A DNA stretch of 64,000 nucleotides from Perognathus longimembris pacificus (GCF_023159225.1 NC_063175.1:5385755-5449754), one strand, 5' to 3'; shown: positions 44,092 through 56,000, counted from the stretch's first letter. Made by a program: numbers and translations. The notes: a model not told the origin generated them from the sequence alone.

Positions 44092-44396
44092 TGTAAGCAA
44101 GAGAGTACTACTGTATGCTTATAGATAGAAGGAAAGTATAAATTGGTAAAGGCTATAGAGAGTGAAAATATATTTTAAAATTGAATACTAAAAGACAGAT
44201 GTTGTGGTTCAGATATGATGATTTCAGAGAATAGAAAGGGAAGGAAAAGCAGAAATAATGGAGAAAAAAAGTAAATGGGAGAATAAATGGCCCATACTAA
44301 AAAGTAAACAAAAGGTAAATGGCTTATACCAGACAGATGTGTATATATACACAATCAAAACAATCATATAATTGAGCTAAAAAGACATATAAAACA
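44092..44396. other. No recognised feature
   Basis: AT-rich sequence with no recognisable repeat. Confidence 0.4.
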
Positions 44397-44406
44397 AAAT
44401 ATGAAT

Positions 44407-44605
44407 TTTTTTTGGCGAGTCCTGGAGCTTGGACTCAGGGCCTGAGCACTGTCCTTGGCTTCTTTTTGCTGAAGGCTAGCAATCTACCACTTGAGCCACA
44501 GCTCCACTTCTGACCTTTTCTGTTTATGTGCTGCTGAGGAATCAAACCCAGGGCTTCATGCATGCAAGGCAAGCACTCTATCTCTAAGCCACATTCCCAG
44601 CCCCC
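44407..44605 (-). mobile_element. IDL-Geo SINE
   Basis: Complete antisense copy with exact AAAATATGAAT duplications at 44396-44406 and 44606-44616. Confidence 0.9.
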
Positions 44606-44617
44606 AAAATATGAATA

Positions 44618-44831
44618 TTTATTTATTCTTGGGAATCCTGGGGCTTGAACTCAAGCCCTGGGGACTCAGATCCCTGAGTGCTCTACCACTTTGAGCCATA
44701 GAATGATTTCTAACTTTTGGTAGTTAATTGGAGATAAAAGACTCATGGATTTTCCTGCCCGGGCTGGCTTTGAACCACGATCCTCACATCTCAGCCTCCT
44801 GAGTAGCCAGGTGTTTGCCACCAGTGCCCAG
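44618..44831 (-). repeat. B1-Geo SINE
   Basis: Antisense copy with an ATTT tail; it ends GCCACCAGTGCCCAG. Confidence 0.75.
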
Positions 44832-45780
44832 ATCAAAATATGAAGTATGGACTGTTCTCATGTGTGAGTCTGTCTCTGTGTGTATACCTCTCCATGAGCT
44901 GCAAGGAGCTGTGTAAATCCCATGGTTCATGAGTCAATGGGTGGGCTCTGTCACACTCAGCACGTGGATCCAGGTGACAGGCTCTGTAGAGTGAGTACCA
45001 AGGACATTCCACGCCATAACCTTTAAAATTCCTGCTGCCTAGAATAGCATCCTCACCAGGTGTTTTGAGTTGCAACTCCTCTTCAGGCTGGATAGCAGCA
45101 GCCACCATGATCAGCCCCCCCATCTATACTTCTTTTGTGTGACTTAGCAGGGCCTTCCAAACACTGTTATCTAGCAGGATCATCAGGCATTCCAGGCTGC
45201 CACCTGTGGCATCTAAGAGGGCGGAGGGAAACTCCCGGGAGAGCAAGTTCCTATTATCTACAGTTGAGGGCTAGCTACTTTTTATACTCAAGGAGTCTTG
45301 AGAACAGAGAGTCTTCTTTCTTCAGTCTGAGGAGGCTTGTTAGAATTTAGCAAGTTATGAACCCTGAGAGAAGAAGTTTCTCTTTCATCTGTAACTAATT
45401 GCTTGGCACTGCCCCAGAAATCATAATGGCTTGATTTGACTACCGGAGCAAAACCCCACTAGGACAAGGTTTAAAAACTGCCAATTCATGTAGGAAGTCT
45501 AACAAACCAGAGACAGGATGGCAAGTGAGACTTTCAATATAGTAGACTCCTAGAGACGTTGAACAAATGGAAGTGTAGGAAGCATACTGTAAAACTGGTA
45601 AAAAAAAAAAAAAAAGAAAGAAAGAAAAGAATCTCAGAGCCTCAAAGGTCAGCTAAAACAAAAACATACATTTGAACTAAAAAAACAGTGGTAGTCTGAA
45701 GGTCAACTGGAAGAAATCCATAGAGAGAAGATACAAATATAGATATGGGGGAAGAGAGGAGACATGGAAAAATGAACCTC
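44832..45780. other. Unassigned; possible old retroposon
   Basis: A 96-codon minus-strand frame (44833-45123) has no domain I recognise. A TATAAAA-type word lies on the minus strand near 45280. An A-run with GAAA units is at 45600-45628. Not enough to name an element. Confidence 0.3.
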
Positions 45781-45796
45781 AAAAAATGAGGCATTC

Positions 45797-48689
45797 CACC
45801 ACAGAAAATCCTACAATTCATGGAGACTAAACAACACACTGCTGAACCATCAGTGGGTCATTGAAGAAATTAGAACAGAAATTCAAATGTTTATGGAATT
45901 CAACCAAGATGAGTACACAAAGTACCACCAGCTCCTTTGGGACACAGTAAAGGCAGTGTCAACTCAGTGTCAGACTCAGAGGGAAATTTATATCTCTGAG
46001 TGCCTTCACCAACAAACTGGAGAAACAGCAATTCAACAACTTAAGGAAGCACCTTAATCTCCTCGAAAGAGAACAACAAGCCAAAGCCCAAGTCAATAGA
46101 CAGAAGCAAATAATTAAAATCAAATCAGAATTAAATGAATTAAGACAAAAAAAATCGAAAGAATCAACAAAACAAGGAGTTGGTTCTTTGAAAAAAATCA
46201 ACAAGATAGACAGACCCCTAGCAAACCTGACCAAAAAAAAATGAAGGCAGCACACCCAAATAAACAAGATCAGGGCTGGGGATATAGCCTAGTGGCAAGA
46301 GTGCCTGCCTCGGATACACGAGGCCCTAGGTTCGATTCCCCAGCACCACATATACAGAAAACGGCCAGAAGCGGCGCTGTGGCTCAAGTGGCAGAGTGCT
46401 AGCCTTGAGCGGGAAAAAGCCAGGGACAGTGCTCAGGCCCGGAGTCCAAGGCCCAGGACTGGCCCAAAATAAATAAATAAATAAATAAAAATAAACAAGA
46501 TCAGAGATGAAACAGGTAACATCACCATAGCAACAACCGAAATTCAGAACACAATAAGAGATTATTTTGCAAACCTTTATGCCAACAAATTTGAGAAATT
46601 GGAAGAAATGGATGATTTCCTAGAAAAAAGTGATATCCCCAAACTGAACCATGAAGATTTAAACCTTCTAAACAGACCCATATCCAGCATTGAAATAGAA
46701 ACGGCAATAAATGATCTCCCATCCAAGAAAAGCCCAGGTCCAGACAGATTCACAGCAGAATTCTACAAGGCCTTCAAAAGAGAACTCACACCAATATTTC
46801 TCAAACTCTTCAATGAAATTGAAAGAGAAAGTTCACTACCAGACACGTTCTGTGAAGCCAGTATAACCCTCATCCCAAAACCAGGCAAGGACTCATCACA
46901 GAAAGAGAACAATAGACCGATTTCCCTGATGAATATAGATGCAGAAATTCTCAACAAAATTCTGGCCAATCGACTTCAACAGGTCATCAAAAAAATCATA
47001 CACCATGATCAAACTGGATTCATCCCAGGGATACAAAGTTGGTTCAGTATACGCAAGTCAATTAATGCAATCCACCACGTCAACCGGAGCAAGGTAAAGA
47101 ACCACATAGTTATATCTCTGGATGCAGAAAAGGCATTCAATAAAATCCAGCAACCATTTATGCTAAAAGCCCTGGAAAAGCTAGGATTCCAGGGAACACT
47201 GCTGAATATAATCAAGGCAGTTTATGACAAACCAACAGCAAGCATAATTCTAAGTGGTGAAAAACTAAAGCCATTCCCTTTAAAATCAGGAGCAAGACAG
47301 GGATGTCCGCTCTCTCCCCTTCTCTTCAACATAGTACTAGAATTCCTAGCAAGTGCAATTAGGCAAGAAGAAAATATAAAGGGGATCCAAATAGGAAAAG
47401 ATGAAGTTAAACTTTCTCTCTTCCCAGACAACATGATCCTATACCTAAAGAACCCCATAGACTCTACTCCCAAGTTACTAGAGCTGATCCAAAACTTTGG
47501 CAAAGTAGCAGGGTATAAAATAAACCCTCAAAAATCAATGGCCTTTCTATATGCTAATGACCCGAACACTGAGGCTGTAATCAGGAAAGCAACTCCTTTT
47601 GCAATAGCCTCAAAAAACATAAAATACCTAGGAATAACCTTAACCAAAGAAGTGAAAGACCTGTATGATGAGAACTTTAAAAACATGAAAAATGAAATTA
47701 AGGCAAAACTAAGGAAATGGAAAAACCTCCCGTGCTCCTGGATTGGGAGGATTAATATAATCAAAATGGCAATATTTGCCAAAGGCTATCTACAAATTCA
47801 ATGCAATACCCATTAATATCCCAACACCATTGTTTAATGAAATATAGGAAGCAATCCAGAAATCATATGGAACAATAAAAGACCCAGAATAGCAAAAACA
47901 ATCCTAAGCATAAAGAACAGTGCTGGAGGAATTACAATACCAAACTTCAAGCTGTATTATAAAGCTATAGTAATAAAAACAGTTTGGTATTGGCACCAGA
48001 AAATATATGCAGAACTAAAAAAATTACATTCCTCTAAAACAAAACTGCAAAGAACCAATAGTCCTCTCAAAAAGTGGGCTAAAGACTTAAAAAGAGACTT
48101 CTCTGATGAGGAAATGAGAATGGCCAAGAGACATATGAAAAAGTGCTCTACATCACTGGCCATAAAAGAAATGCAAATCAAAACAAAATTGAGATTCCAT
48201 TTCACCCCTGTAAGAATGTCCTATATCAAGAAAACTAACAATAACAAATGTTGGAAAGGATGTGGCCAAAAGGGAACCCTACTTCATTGTTGGTGGGAAT
48301 GTAAACTGGTTCAGCCACTCTGGAAAGTGGTATGGAGATTCCTCAGAAGGCTAAACATAGAGCTCCCCTATGACCCAGCAGCCCCACTTTTGGGCATCTA
48401 CCCAAAGGACCACAAACAAGAACACACTAAAGCCACCAGCACAACAATGTTCATTGCAGCACAATTTGTCATAGCTAGAATATGGAACCAACCCAGATGC
48501 CCCTCAGTAGATGAATGGATCAGGAAAATGTGGTACATATACACAATGGCATTTTATGCCTCTATCAGAAAAAATGACATTGCCCCATTCGTAAGGAAAT
48601 GGAAGGACTTGGAAAAAATTATACTAAGTGAAGTGAGCCAGACCCAAAGAAACATGGACTCTATGGTCTCCCTCATAGGGAATAATTAG
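45797..48689 (+). pseudogene. L1 ORF2 (endonuclease-less reverse transcriptase) pseudogene
   Basis: The longest frame, 46599-47816, encodes 405 residues of the reverse transcriptase domain ([35 protein letters not shown]). The catalytic FADD motif is FPDN in the segment [10 protein letters not shown], removing one of the two metal-binding aspartates. After residue 405 a frameshift breaks the frame near the YKFNAIP segment. Sequence is lost around 47998, and a further frame (48114-48689) covers the cysteine-rich C-terminal part ([21 protein letters not shown]) to the end. The upstream part before 46257 also has stops and the SINE at 46274. It cannot make active protein. Confidence 0.9.
46274..46488 (+). 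mobile_element. Young IDL-Geo SINE inside L1 ORF2
   Basis: Complete sense copy with an AAAT-type tail. AAATAAACAAGATCAG is duplicated exactly (46258-46273 and 46489-46504). Confidence 0.95.
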
Positions 48690-49380
48690 CACAGGTTTAG
48701 GCTAGTCACAGCAGAAGATCACAAGAGCCCAATAGCTTTACCCTTATGAACACATAAGATGATGCTAAGTGAAATGAACTCCATGTTATGGAAAAGACTG
48801 TTAAAACCCTGTTGTAATTACTTTCAACATGTGATATGAAACCGTAGCTTCTATTATTGATGACCCTCTTGTATCCCCTTCCTGTGGTTGTACCTGCACT
48901 ATCTCTGTATCTTATCTGAGTACACTGGAAATCGTGTATACTGGTATTAGAACTAGGAAACTGAAAGGGAATACCAAAATCGAGAGACACACGGTAAAAA
49001 GAGAAACGACAACAAAAAGCAATACTTGCAAAACTGTTTGGTGTAAATCAACTGAACAACTCATGGGAGGAAAAGGAAAGGGGGCGGGGGGAGAGGGGAA
49101 TGAGGGAGGAGGTAACAAACAGTACAAGAAATGTATCCAATGCCTAACATATGAAGCTGTAACCTCTCTGTACATCAGTTTGACAATAAAAACTTAAAAA
49201 AAAATGAGGCATTCAAGCGATAGGATGTTCAAAGATAAAAATGTAATATGTGGACAGGAAATAATTTCTTGGAATTTATTTTCTCATCCAAAAGAAAATG
49301 AATTAATATATTCAGAGCATCCAAAAAGTCCCATTAGAGAAATGTAAATATGCCGCTCCCCCAATGATTCTGGTGAAAAT

Positions 49381-49641
49381 ATGTGTGTGTATGTGTGTGT
49401 GCACACATATGTGTTATTTCTGACGCTTGAATGCATGGCCTCACATTCTTGCTTAGGTTTTTCAGTCAAGACTGTTACTTTACTGCTTGAGCCATAACTC
49501 TATTTCTAGGTTTTTGCTAGTTAATTGGAGACAGGTGTCTCCTGGGCTTTCCTGCCAAGTTTAGGTTTGAACCACGATCCTTAGATCTCAGCCTCCTGAG
49601 AATCTAGGATTATAGGCGTGAGCCACTAGTGCTCAATCTCT
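49381..49641 (-). repeat. GT run and B1-Geo SINE
   Basis: A short GT-rich stretch is joined to an antisense B1-Geo ending GGCGTGAGCCACTAGTGC. Confidence 0.7.
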
Positions 49642-50184
49642 GGTGGAAATTTCTGAATTCCCCCCCCACCCCAAAAGCCTTAAGCATTAGACATTATACA
49701 GGAAAAAATGAGACTAGTATTAGTAATCTTGGCTAAGGTCTAAGAAAACCCCATTACACCCATTATCCTCATGATAAGTGAAAGACATTTTCCACATAAG
49801 CAAAACATGCTTAAATACTCTACCCAAGAAAATTTTCAGAGCACACAATTAAATTGAGAGTAATTGAAACTATCCAAGTGAAAGCAAATCAAAACAAACC
49901 TCTTAAGATAGAGAATGATGAAGAAAGCATAATGATAGGTAGTAAATTACATATACACATGTATGTAAGTAATTGTAAATACAGAAGCAAAAACAAAAAG
50001 CATAGCATAAGAAGAAAACTAAACAATAGGTTAGACATCCATGCTTTGAAGTGGCCATATGAAACCTGTGGAGGGCAACACATGGAGAAATGCGGACAGA
50101 ACGATCAAGATGAAATTTCTTAAGTGGGGATAGGAAGATGGAGTAGAAAATGGGGATGTAATTATTAAACAGACCGTGTTGTCA
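49642..50184. other. No recognised feature
   Basis: AT-rich; an 89-codon lysine- and asparagine-rich frame at 49854-50123 is not convincing as a gene. Confidence 0.4.
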
Positions 50185-50562
50185 GATGCTATGGTTTGAA
50201 TAGGATTAGCTCTTCACAACCCATGTCCTAGATGCTTGGTCCTCAATGAAATAGGGTGGCCTGCTTGGAAGGGATTAATTCTCACAGAGCAGAGTTAGGT
50301 TTCTCAGGGCTGGACCCTGAGAGTATAGCTTCCACAGCAGACACTAGAGGACAAGATGGCCACATTTGAACCTCTGGGCACACCCCTGTTCCTTTCTGTT
50401 CCTCTGTGTGCACAGAGCATCCTGTGGTCCCCAACACAAGCCAGGCACATGTTGGTACTACGCTCTTAAACTTTCAGAACTGTGAACAAAATCAACCTCT
50501 TTTCTTCATATATTCTCCATCTCAGGCATTTTGTTACTATAACACAGACCAAGGCAGAGGAT
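50185..50562 (+). repeat. MaLR- or URR1-like ancient repeat
   Basis: GCTATGGTTTGAATAGG at the start and CAGAACTGTGAACAAAATC ... TTTTGTTACTATAACACAGACC at the end are the boundary words of this class; the family is not fixed by eye. Confidence 0.5.
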
Positions 50563-50608
50563 TGAGGAACAAATATACAAATATGTTGTCTTTATGAGGT
50601 ATATGATA

Positions 50609-50923
50609 TTTGTGTGTGTGTGTGTGTGTGCTGGTCCTGGTGCTTGAATTCACTCAGAGCCTTAACTCTGTCTCTAAGCTGTTGTGCACATGGTTGATTT
50701 TCTACCATTTGAGCCACAGATCTGCTTCTGGCTCTTTCTTGGTAGTTAATTGAAGATGAGAGTCTCATGGACTTTCCTGCCTGGGCTGGCTTCGAACCTT
50801 AATTTTCAGAGAGCTCAGCCTCCTGAGTAGTTAGGATTACAGGGTGAGCCACAGGTGCTAGGCCAATTTTTTTTATTTTTAAAGTGGGGAAATGTATGTT
50901 ACAATTGCTATAAATAGAATATA

Positions 50924-50969
<46 letters not shown>

Positions 50970-51412
50970 GGTACTGAGGCTTGAACTCAGGATCTGGGTG
51001 CTGACACTTAGCTTTTTCATTGAAGGCTGGCATTCTACCACTTGAGCCACAGCTCCATTTCTACCTTTGTGCTAGTTAATTAGGGATGAGAATCTCATGG
51101 ACTTCCCAGCCTGGACTGGCTTCAAACCGTGATCTCAGATCTCAGCTTCTGAGAACTAGGCGTACAGGTGTGAGCCACCAGTGCCTAACCAAATATCCTT
51201 CTTTTTTCTTTTCTTGTCAGCCGTGGCCTGTGAACTCTGGGCTTGGGTACTATCCCTAAGCATCTTTTGCTCAAGCAACATACCACTTGAGCTACAGTAA
51301 CACTTCTGGCTCTTTCTGTGATTAATTGGAGATAAGAATCTCAAGGACTTTCCTGTCCTGGCTGGCTTCCAACTGCAATTCTCAGATCTCAGCCTCCTGA
51401 ATAGCTAGCCAA
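50609..51412 (-). repeat. Three antisense B1-Geo SINEs with GT repeats
   Basis: Copies at 50631-50865, 50970-51190 and 51197-51412. The first two have GT tails (50609-50630 and 50931-50969); the third has a T-rich tail. Confidence 0.75.
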
Positions 51413-52607
51413 ATGTCCTTCTTATGTATGGAAAAAAGTGTGGGAAATGTGCCAGGATCTCAATATTGTATCCTTGAGGGCGGTTTGGTAAGAAGGCCCT
51501 CAAAGGCCCTCAGGATTTTTCTTGTTTTTGCATTGTTTCAATGACTCCATGAAGCACAGGTGTTTTTGTATTTATTGAGACAGAATTTATTTGGAAAGAA
51601 CAAAATTGATAAAGAATTAGGAACTAAGGCACGAGGAATTGACAAATGCAATGTTAACCTGATAGGAAGACTGTCTTCAACGATGTGTCATAAAACAGGG
51701 AGATGATGAGGAAGAGGAGAGAAGGCCAGGCAACAAGCTTCTTCCTGCATCCTTTTAGCTAAATGCCACTTCAATAATCTCCACAAACAAATGACATGAC
51801 TGCTTCTAGGTACTTTGGTTCCTTGGAGCCATTGCTCGAGTAAAGGTTGAAGACTATTAGAGAGCAGCGCTCTTGCAAAATGGAATACTCATGTCTGATT
51901 CAATTTCTGTCTGCATTGTAGGTATTAAAATCTGATGGAGAAGGAGACAATGGGAAAAGCTAATTTTGTCTGTCAATACCCACCTGCCAGAGGCATTTGT
52001 TTCCTGGATGGAGAAAAGACAGCACCACTCTGAACAAAATCAGTTTCTTGGCAATGTACCTCACAGAATTCAGGGGTGAGGGGCATGCAAAGCTGTCCCA
52101 TTAGCTATTTGGATGCCATTATTACATCATCTAATAAATGAAAAGTGATACTGACATGACAGTCTCTAACTCACCGCAAGACTTTCCTTTGCTAATTCAA
52201 ATTGCCTTAACTTTGTCTCAGGTATGAAACAAATAGCAGGACAAAAAAATTGAATGCTGAATTTGCTCACTTTTACATTCCTCCTGGGCTATGCCTTTTA
52301 TATTAAGCAATGCACAAAACAGCTATGTGAATGCAATTAAGACTTCACTGTCAAGCTGATATGTATCTTGTAAGAATTTTTTAAAAAAAGATTTGCTTCC
52401 TACAATAATACTTTTGAACTCCTTTGAGATAGGTCTCTTTTTCCAGTGGTAAAGTAAGAATGATAAAAAACTCAATGTAGAGTTAGTTTAAGCCAATAGA
52501 TCAGTGATATATTCTACATTTATGTTTATGAAGATAATCATGAAAAAAGCAGCAAAAATAATAGTCTTGATAAAATTCACAAGAGGTAAGCAAATTAAGA
52601 CAATACC
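51413..52607. other. Repeat-poor block
   Basis: 1.2 kb of AT-rich sequence without recognised repeats or exons. Confidence 0.4.
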
Positions 52608-52829
52608 CTTTATTTGCTTAGTTCTGGAACTGGGATAGGAACTCAGGGCCCGAGTGCTTGTCCACTTATGGTTAATGCTATACCACTTGACTCATAGTCT
52701 ACTTCCAACATTTTGTTAGTTAATTGGAGATAAGAATCTCACAGACTTCCCTGCCAGAGCTGACTTAGAATTGCAATCCCTAGACCCCAGCTTCCTGAAT
52801 AGCTGGGATTATAGACACCAGCCCCTAGT
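52608..52829 (-). repeat. B1-Geo SINE
   Basis: Antisense diverged copy (GAACTGGGATAGGAACTCAG ... GGGATTATAGACACCAG). Confidence 0.7.
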
Positions 52830-52846
52830 TTAAAATAACACTTTTT

Positions 52847-53046
52847 TGTGTGTGTGCCAGTCCTGGGCTTTGGACTCAGGGCCTGAGCACTGTCCCTGGC
52901 TTCTTTTTGCTCAAGGCTAGCACTCTACCTCTTGAGCCACAGCACCACTTCTGGCCGTTTTCTATATATGTGGTGCTGGGGAATCGAACCCAGGGCTTCA
53001 TGTATGCCAGGCAAGCACTCTTGTCACTAGGCCATATTCCCAGCCC
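52847..53046 (-). mobile_element. IDL-Geo SINE
   Basis: Complete antisense copy. TAAAATAACACTTTTT is duplicated exactly (52831-52846 and 53047-53062). Confidence 0.92.
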
Positions 53047-53062
53047 TAAAATAACACTTTTT

Positions 53063-54270
53063 AATGGTGGCAATATTCATATTAAATGGAGCTCAAATTT
53101 GAGTTTGGTTTTAGCCTTTGAAATTTTGAAACATTCCCCATTATTTACCACTGGTTTCAAATGGCTACTTTGAAACAGCTAAAACATGTAATAAAAATAA
53201 AACAGTGAATATATATATATGTATATATATATGCATGTATGGAGAATTACTCATTTCTCTCTATGCCAACTCTACCTCTGGCAATTAAATATTCACTTGG
53301 CCTTTACCATCCTGGTAGCCAATTATCCCCCTTGCATTTAGGTTGCATAATTGAGTAGTGACAGTTTCCACAATAACTTGTCCTACAAAGAATAGTCACA
53401 AAGCTATTCAAAGGTGCTGGGGCGCCCTTCAGATTTATTACTTGTGGTCATGGTGAAAGTTTTATTTTCAGGATCCTCTTAGGAAGACTGAGCTAATTTC
53501 AAACCACAAATACATACTAACACTCCAAACATCCATTGTAAGCCTTCAGAGTCCTTCCACTTCATCAAGTCAGTTGTGGCCCTTTTTAAGCCTTGCTAAC
53601 CCCAAAGCAGCATCATTAAATACAGAATCTCTGCTTTAGAGGACTTGCTGCTAGCTCAGTCCAACTTTGTGTCTCTTCCATTAGCTCCAGTGTTTGGCAT
53701 CAAGTTCCACATAGATTCCCAAGATGTCTATCTGTGCAAATTGGAAAAGAACGTGTAGTTCTTCTGGATTGTAGCATAGGTACTTCTGGATTTCACCTTG
53801 CATCTCCCATTTGGGGCCCTATGGGGCTCGAGTACATTCTATATTTCAGGTTAGAAACAGGGAAGGGTGGTGAGGCCTTCCTGTGGGCCGGGGGGGGTGG
53901 TGGTGGTGGTTCAGCCCTTCCTACCCTGCAGTTCTCTCAGCGGGGCTGTCCCAATTTCCCCCAGCAAAGATGGGGTGGGATGAATGCTTCCAATGGCAAA
54001 GAAGACTCCTCAGAATTGAGTGAGTTCAGGTTTCTAAGCTTCACCAGCATCTTACCCCATGTTCCCATCCCTATTTCTTCCCAGCCAAGAACCCATCATT
54101 TAACAGCAGACACCCTACCGAACTGGAGAATTCCGTTTGCATTGCCATTCAGCCACTAGCAGGATGAGTTTGGGTTTGGTGTTTGGCAGTCTCAGCTCTG
54201 CAGCTATAGGAGTTGATTTCAGGGCCAGATCATTTACATAGTGCTTGAATTAGGAATCATAATCCATGTC
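53063..54270. other. Repeat-poor block
   Basis: There is a short AT repeat at 53208-53232 and a GGT run at about 53888-53910. The 141-codon plus-strand frame at 53734-54159 has no recognisable domain. Confidence 0.4.
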
Positions 54271-54286
54271 CAAATGTCTTGTTTTC

Positions 54287-54375
54287 TTTCTTTCTTTCCT
54301 TCCTTCCTTCCTTCCTTCCTTCCTTCCTTCCTTCCTTCCTTCCTTCCTTCCTTCCTTCCCTTCTTTCTTTCCTTT

Positions 54376-54463
<88 letters not shown>

Positions 54464-54702
54464 TCCTTCTTTCCTTCTTTCTTTCTCTCTTTCTCCCTTT
54501 CTTTCTCTCTTTCTTTCTTTCTTTCTTTTTTTTTTTTTTGCCAGTCCTGGGCTTTGGACTCAGGGCCTGAGCTCTGTCTTTTTGCCACTTGAGCCACAGC
54601 GCCACTTCTAGCCATTTTCTATATATGTGGTGCTGGGGAATTGAACCTAGGGCTTCATATATACGTGGCAAGCACTCTTGCCATTAGGCCATATTCCCAC
54701 CC
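54287..54702 (-). mobile_element. IDL-Geo SINE with a 250-bp tetranucleotide tail
   Basis: CAAATGTCTTGTTTTC is duplicated exactly at 54271-54286 and 54703-54718. Everything between is one insertion: a CTTT/CCTT tract (54287-54537; GAAA/GGAA in element orientation) and an antisense IDL-Geo with a deletion in its right arm. Confidence 0.9.
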
Positions 54703-54718
54703 CAAATGTCTTGTTTTC

Positions 54719-54929
54719 AACTGGAATGACCAGCCCATCTCATTATAATTGCTATGGCGACAAGCCTCTTCAGTGGTAGTACCAGATGGGCCCCTGGGAC
54801 CCTTGTCTTTTGTGTTGATCAGGAATATTTGGTGTTCATATGTGGGGTTTCTCTATCCATGCATCATACCAGGACTATGAAATTTTTCTTAGTACAAGAA
54901 ATAGAGTCACTAACACCTTTTTAAGAGTT
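54719..54929. other. No recognised feature
   Basis: No repeat or exon is evident. Confidence 0.35.
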
Positions 54930-55130
54930 GGGAGGAGGATGTTAAAGGAAGTGCAGACGAATGGAGAGAAGAAGGGCCAGCAAACACAATCATAATAGTC
55001 AATGTACATGTGTGAAAATGGGACCAGGTAACTTGAGGAGGTGCGTGGGGCTGGGGGAGAAGGGGGAGAATGGTGAAAGGGGTGATATTGATTAAAATGC
55101 GTTGTATTCATAAATTTATATGTCTAATTG
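54930..55130 (+). repeat. Possible L1 3'-end fragment
   Basis: GGGGAGAATGGTGAAAGGGG with TGATATTGATTAAAATG and GTATTCATAAATTTATATG resembles the tail at 28030-28345. Confidence 0.4.
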
Positions 55131-55217
55131 AGAGGCTCATTTGTAGAAAGCCCAGAATAAATTCTGAAAATCCATCCTGAAGATCCTGCTCTTCTAGGAC
55201 CTTTTCCTCTTCCTCTT

Positions 55218-55438
55218 TCTTTTTGTGACAGTCTTGGAGCTTGAATTCTAGGCCTGGGCACTGTCCCTGAACTGTTTTTTGCTCAAGGGTAGTAATCTGC
55301 CATTTGAGCCATGGTTCCACTTCTGGCTTTTCAGTGGTTGGAGATAGGAGTCTCATGAACTCTCTGCCAGGCTGGCTTTGAACTGCAACCCTCAGGAGAG
55401 TAGCTAATATTATAGGTGTGAGCCACCAGTGCCTAGCT
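55218..55438 (-). repeat. B1-Geo SINE
   Basis: Antisense copy ending GTGTGAGCCACCAGTGCC. Confidence 0.75.
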
Positions 55439-55699
55439 CATGACTTCTTTATTCTTGGTACATTATTCAAGGTTCTTCAGAGAAACAAAAGCAGTAGAAT
55501 GTGTGTTCATAATTTTTATTTTTTTAATCTACTTACTATTTGTCTATATAGATGTATTTTAAGGATTTCACATGTGATTATTGTGGCAACCAGGTGGGAA
55601 ATCTGTAGGACAGGTTGACAGCTTGGAGTCCAGTGACAAGCTGATGTTGTATCCCTCCTGCCCCCTCTCAAACTGTAGCATTAGGAGTGTACTCAAATG
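55439..55699. repeat. Probable ancient interspersed repeat
   Basis: GGTTCTTCAGAGAAACAAAAG, GATTTCACATGTGATTATTGTGGC and ACAGGTTGACAGCTTGGAG are words of a widespread mammalian repeat whose family name I cannot fix. Confidence 0.35.
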
Positions 55700-56000
55700 G
55701 GGCGCTTGTTAGTCAGGCATTCTACTGCTTGAACCACTCCCGCAGTCCTCTTGTTTTTAGGTAGTTTTGTATGCATAAGGTGTCATTTGTCTTTGCCCAG
55801 CCTGGCATGAAGCATGACTGTCCCACTTTTTTTTTTTTTTTGCATAGCTGGGAACATAGATACATATCATCATGCTCAGTTTTTGGTTGAAATGGGGGGT
55901 CACGCTAACATTTTGCTCATTCTGGCCTCAAATGCACGAGTCTCCTAATTGCTGCCTTCCACGTTGTTAGGAATTATAGGCATAAGCCACCATGCCTGGA
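55700..56000 (-). repeat. ID-B1 type dimer and B1 monomer, diverged
   Basis: CATTCTACTGCTTGAACCAC followed by a B1-like part, then GGTCACGCTAACATTTTGCTC ... GCATAAGCCACCATGCC. Confidence 0.5.

Larger units (their letters stand above)
45797..49198 (+). mobile_element. 5'-truncated L1 retrotransposon with target-site duplication
   Basis: It carries L1 ORF2 from before the reverse transcriptase to the end, a 3'UTR with a G-rich polypurine tract (49070-49112), AATAAA at about 49185 and an A tail. AAAAAATGAGGCATTC occurs exactly at 45781-45796 and 49199-49214, fixing both borders. Without the 225-bp inserted SINE it is about 3.2 kb, half of a full L1. The intact duplication suggests moderate age, but ORF2 is broken in several places. 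Confidence 0.92.

Noticed and set aside
53734..54159. 141-codon plus-strand frame as a candidate gene
   Set aside because: No domain, no splice or poly(A) context, and a Gly run from a GGT repeat.
54241..54671. Open frames of Phe/Leu/Ser/Pro or Lys/Glu/Arg repeats
   Set aside because: Translation of the CTTT/CCTT microsatellite; the same applies to 31179-31481.
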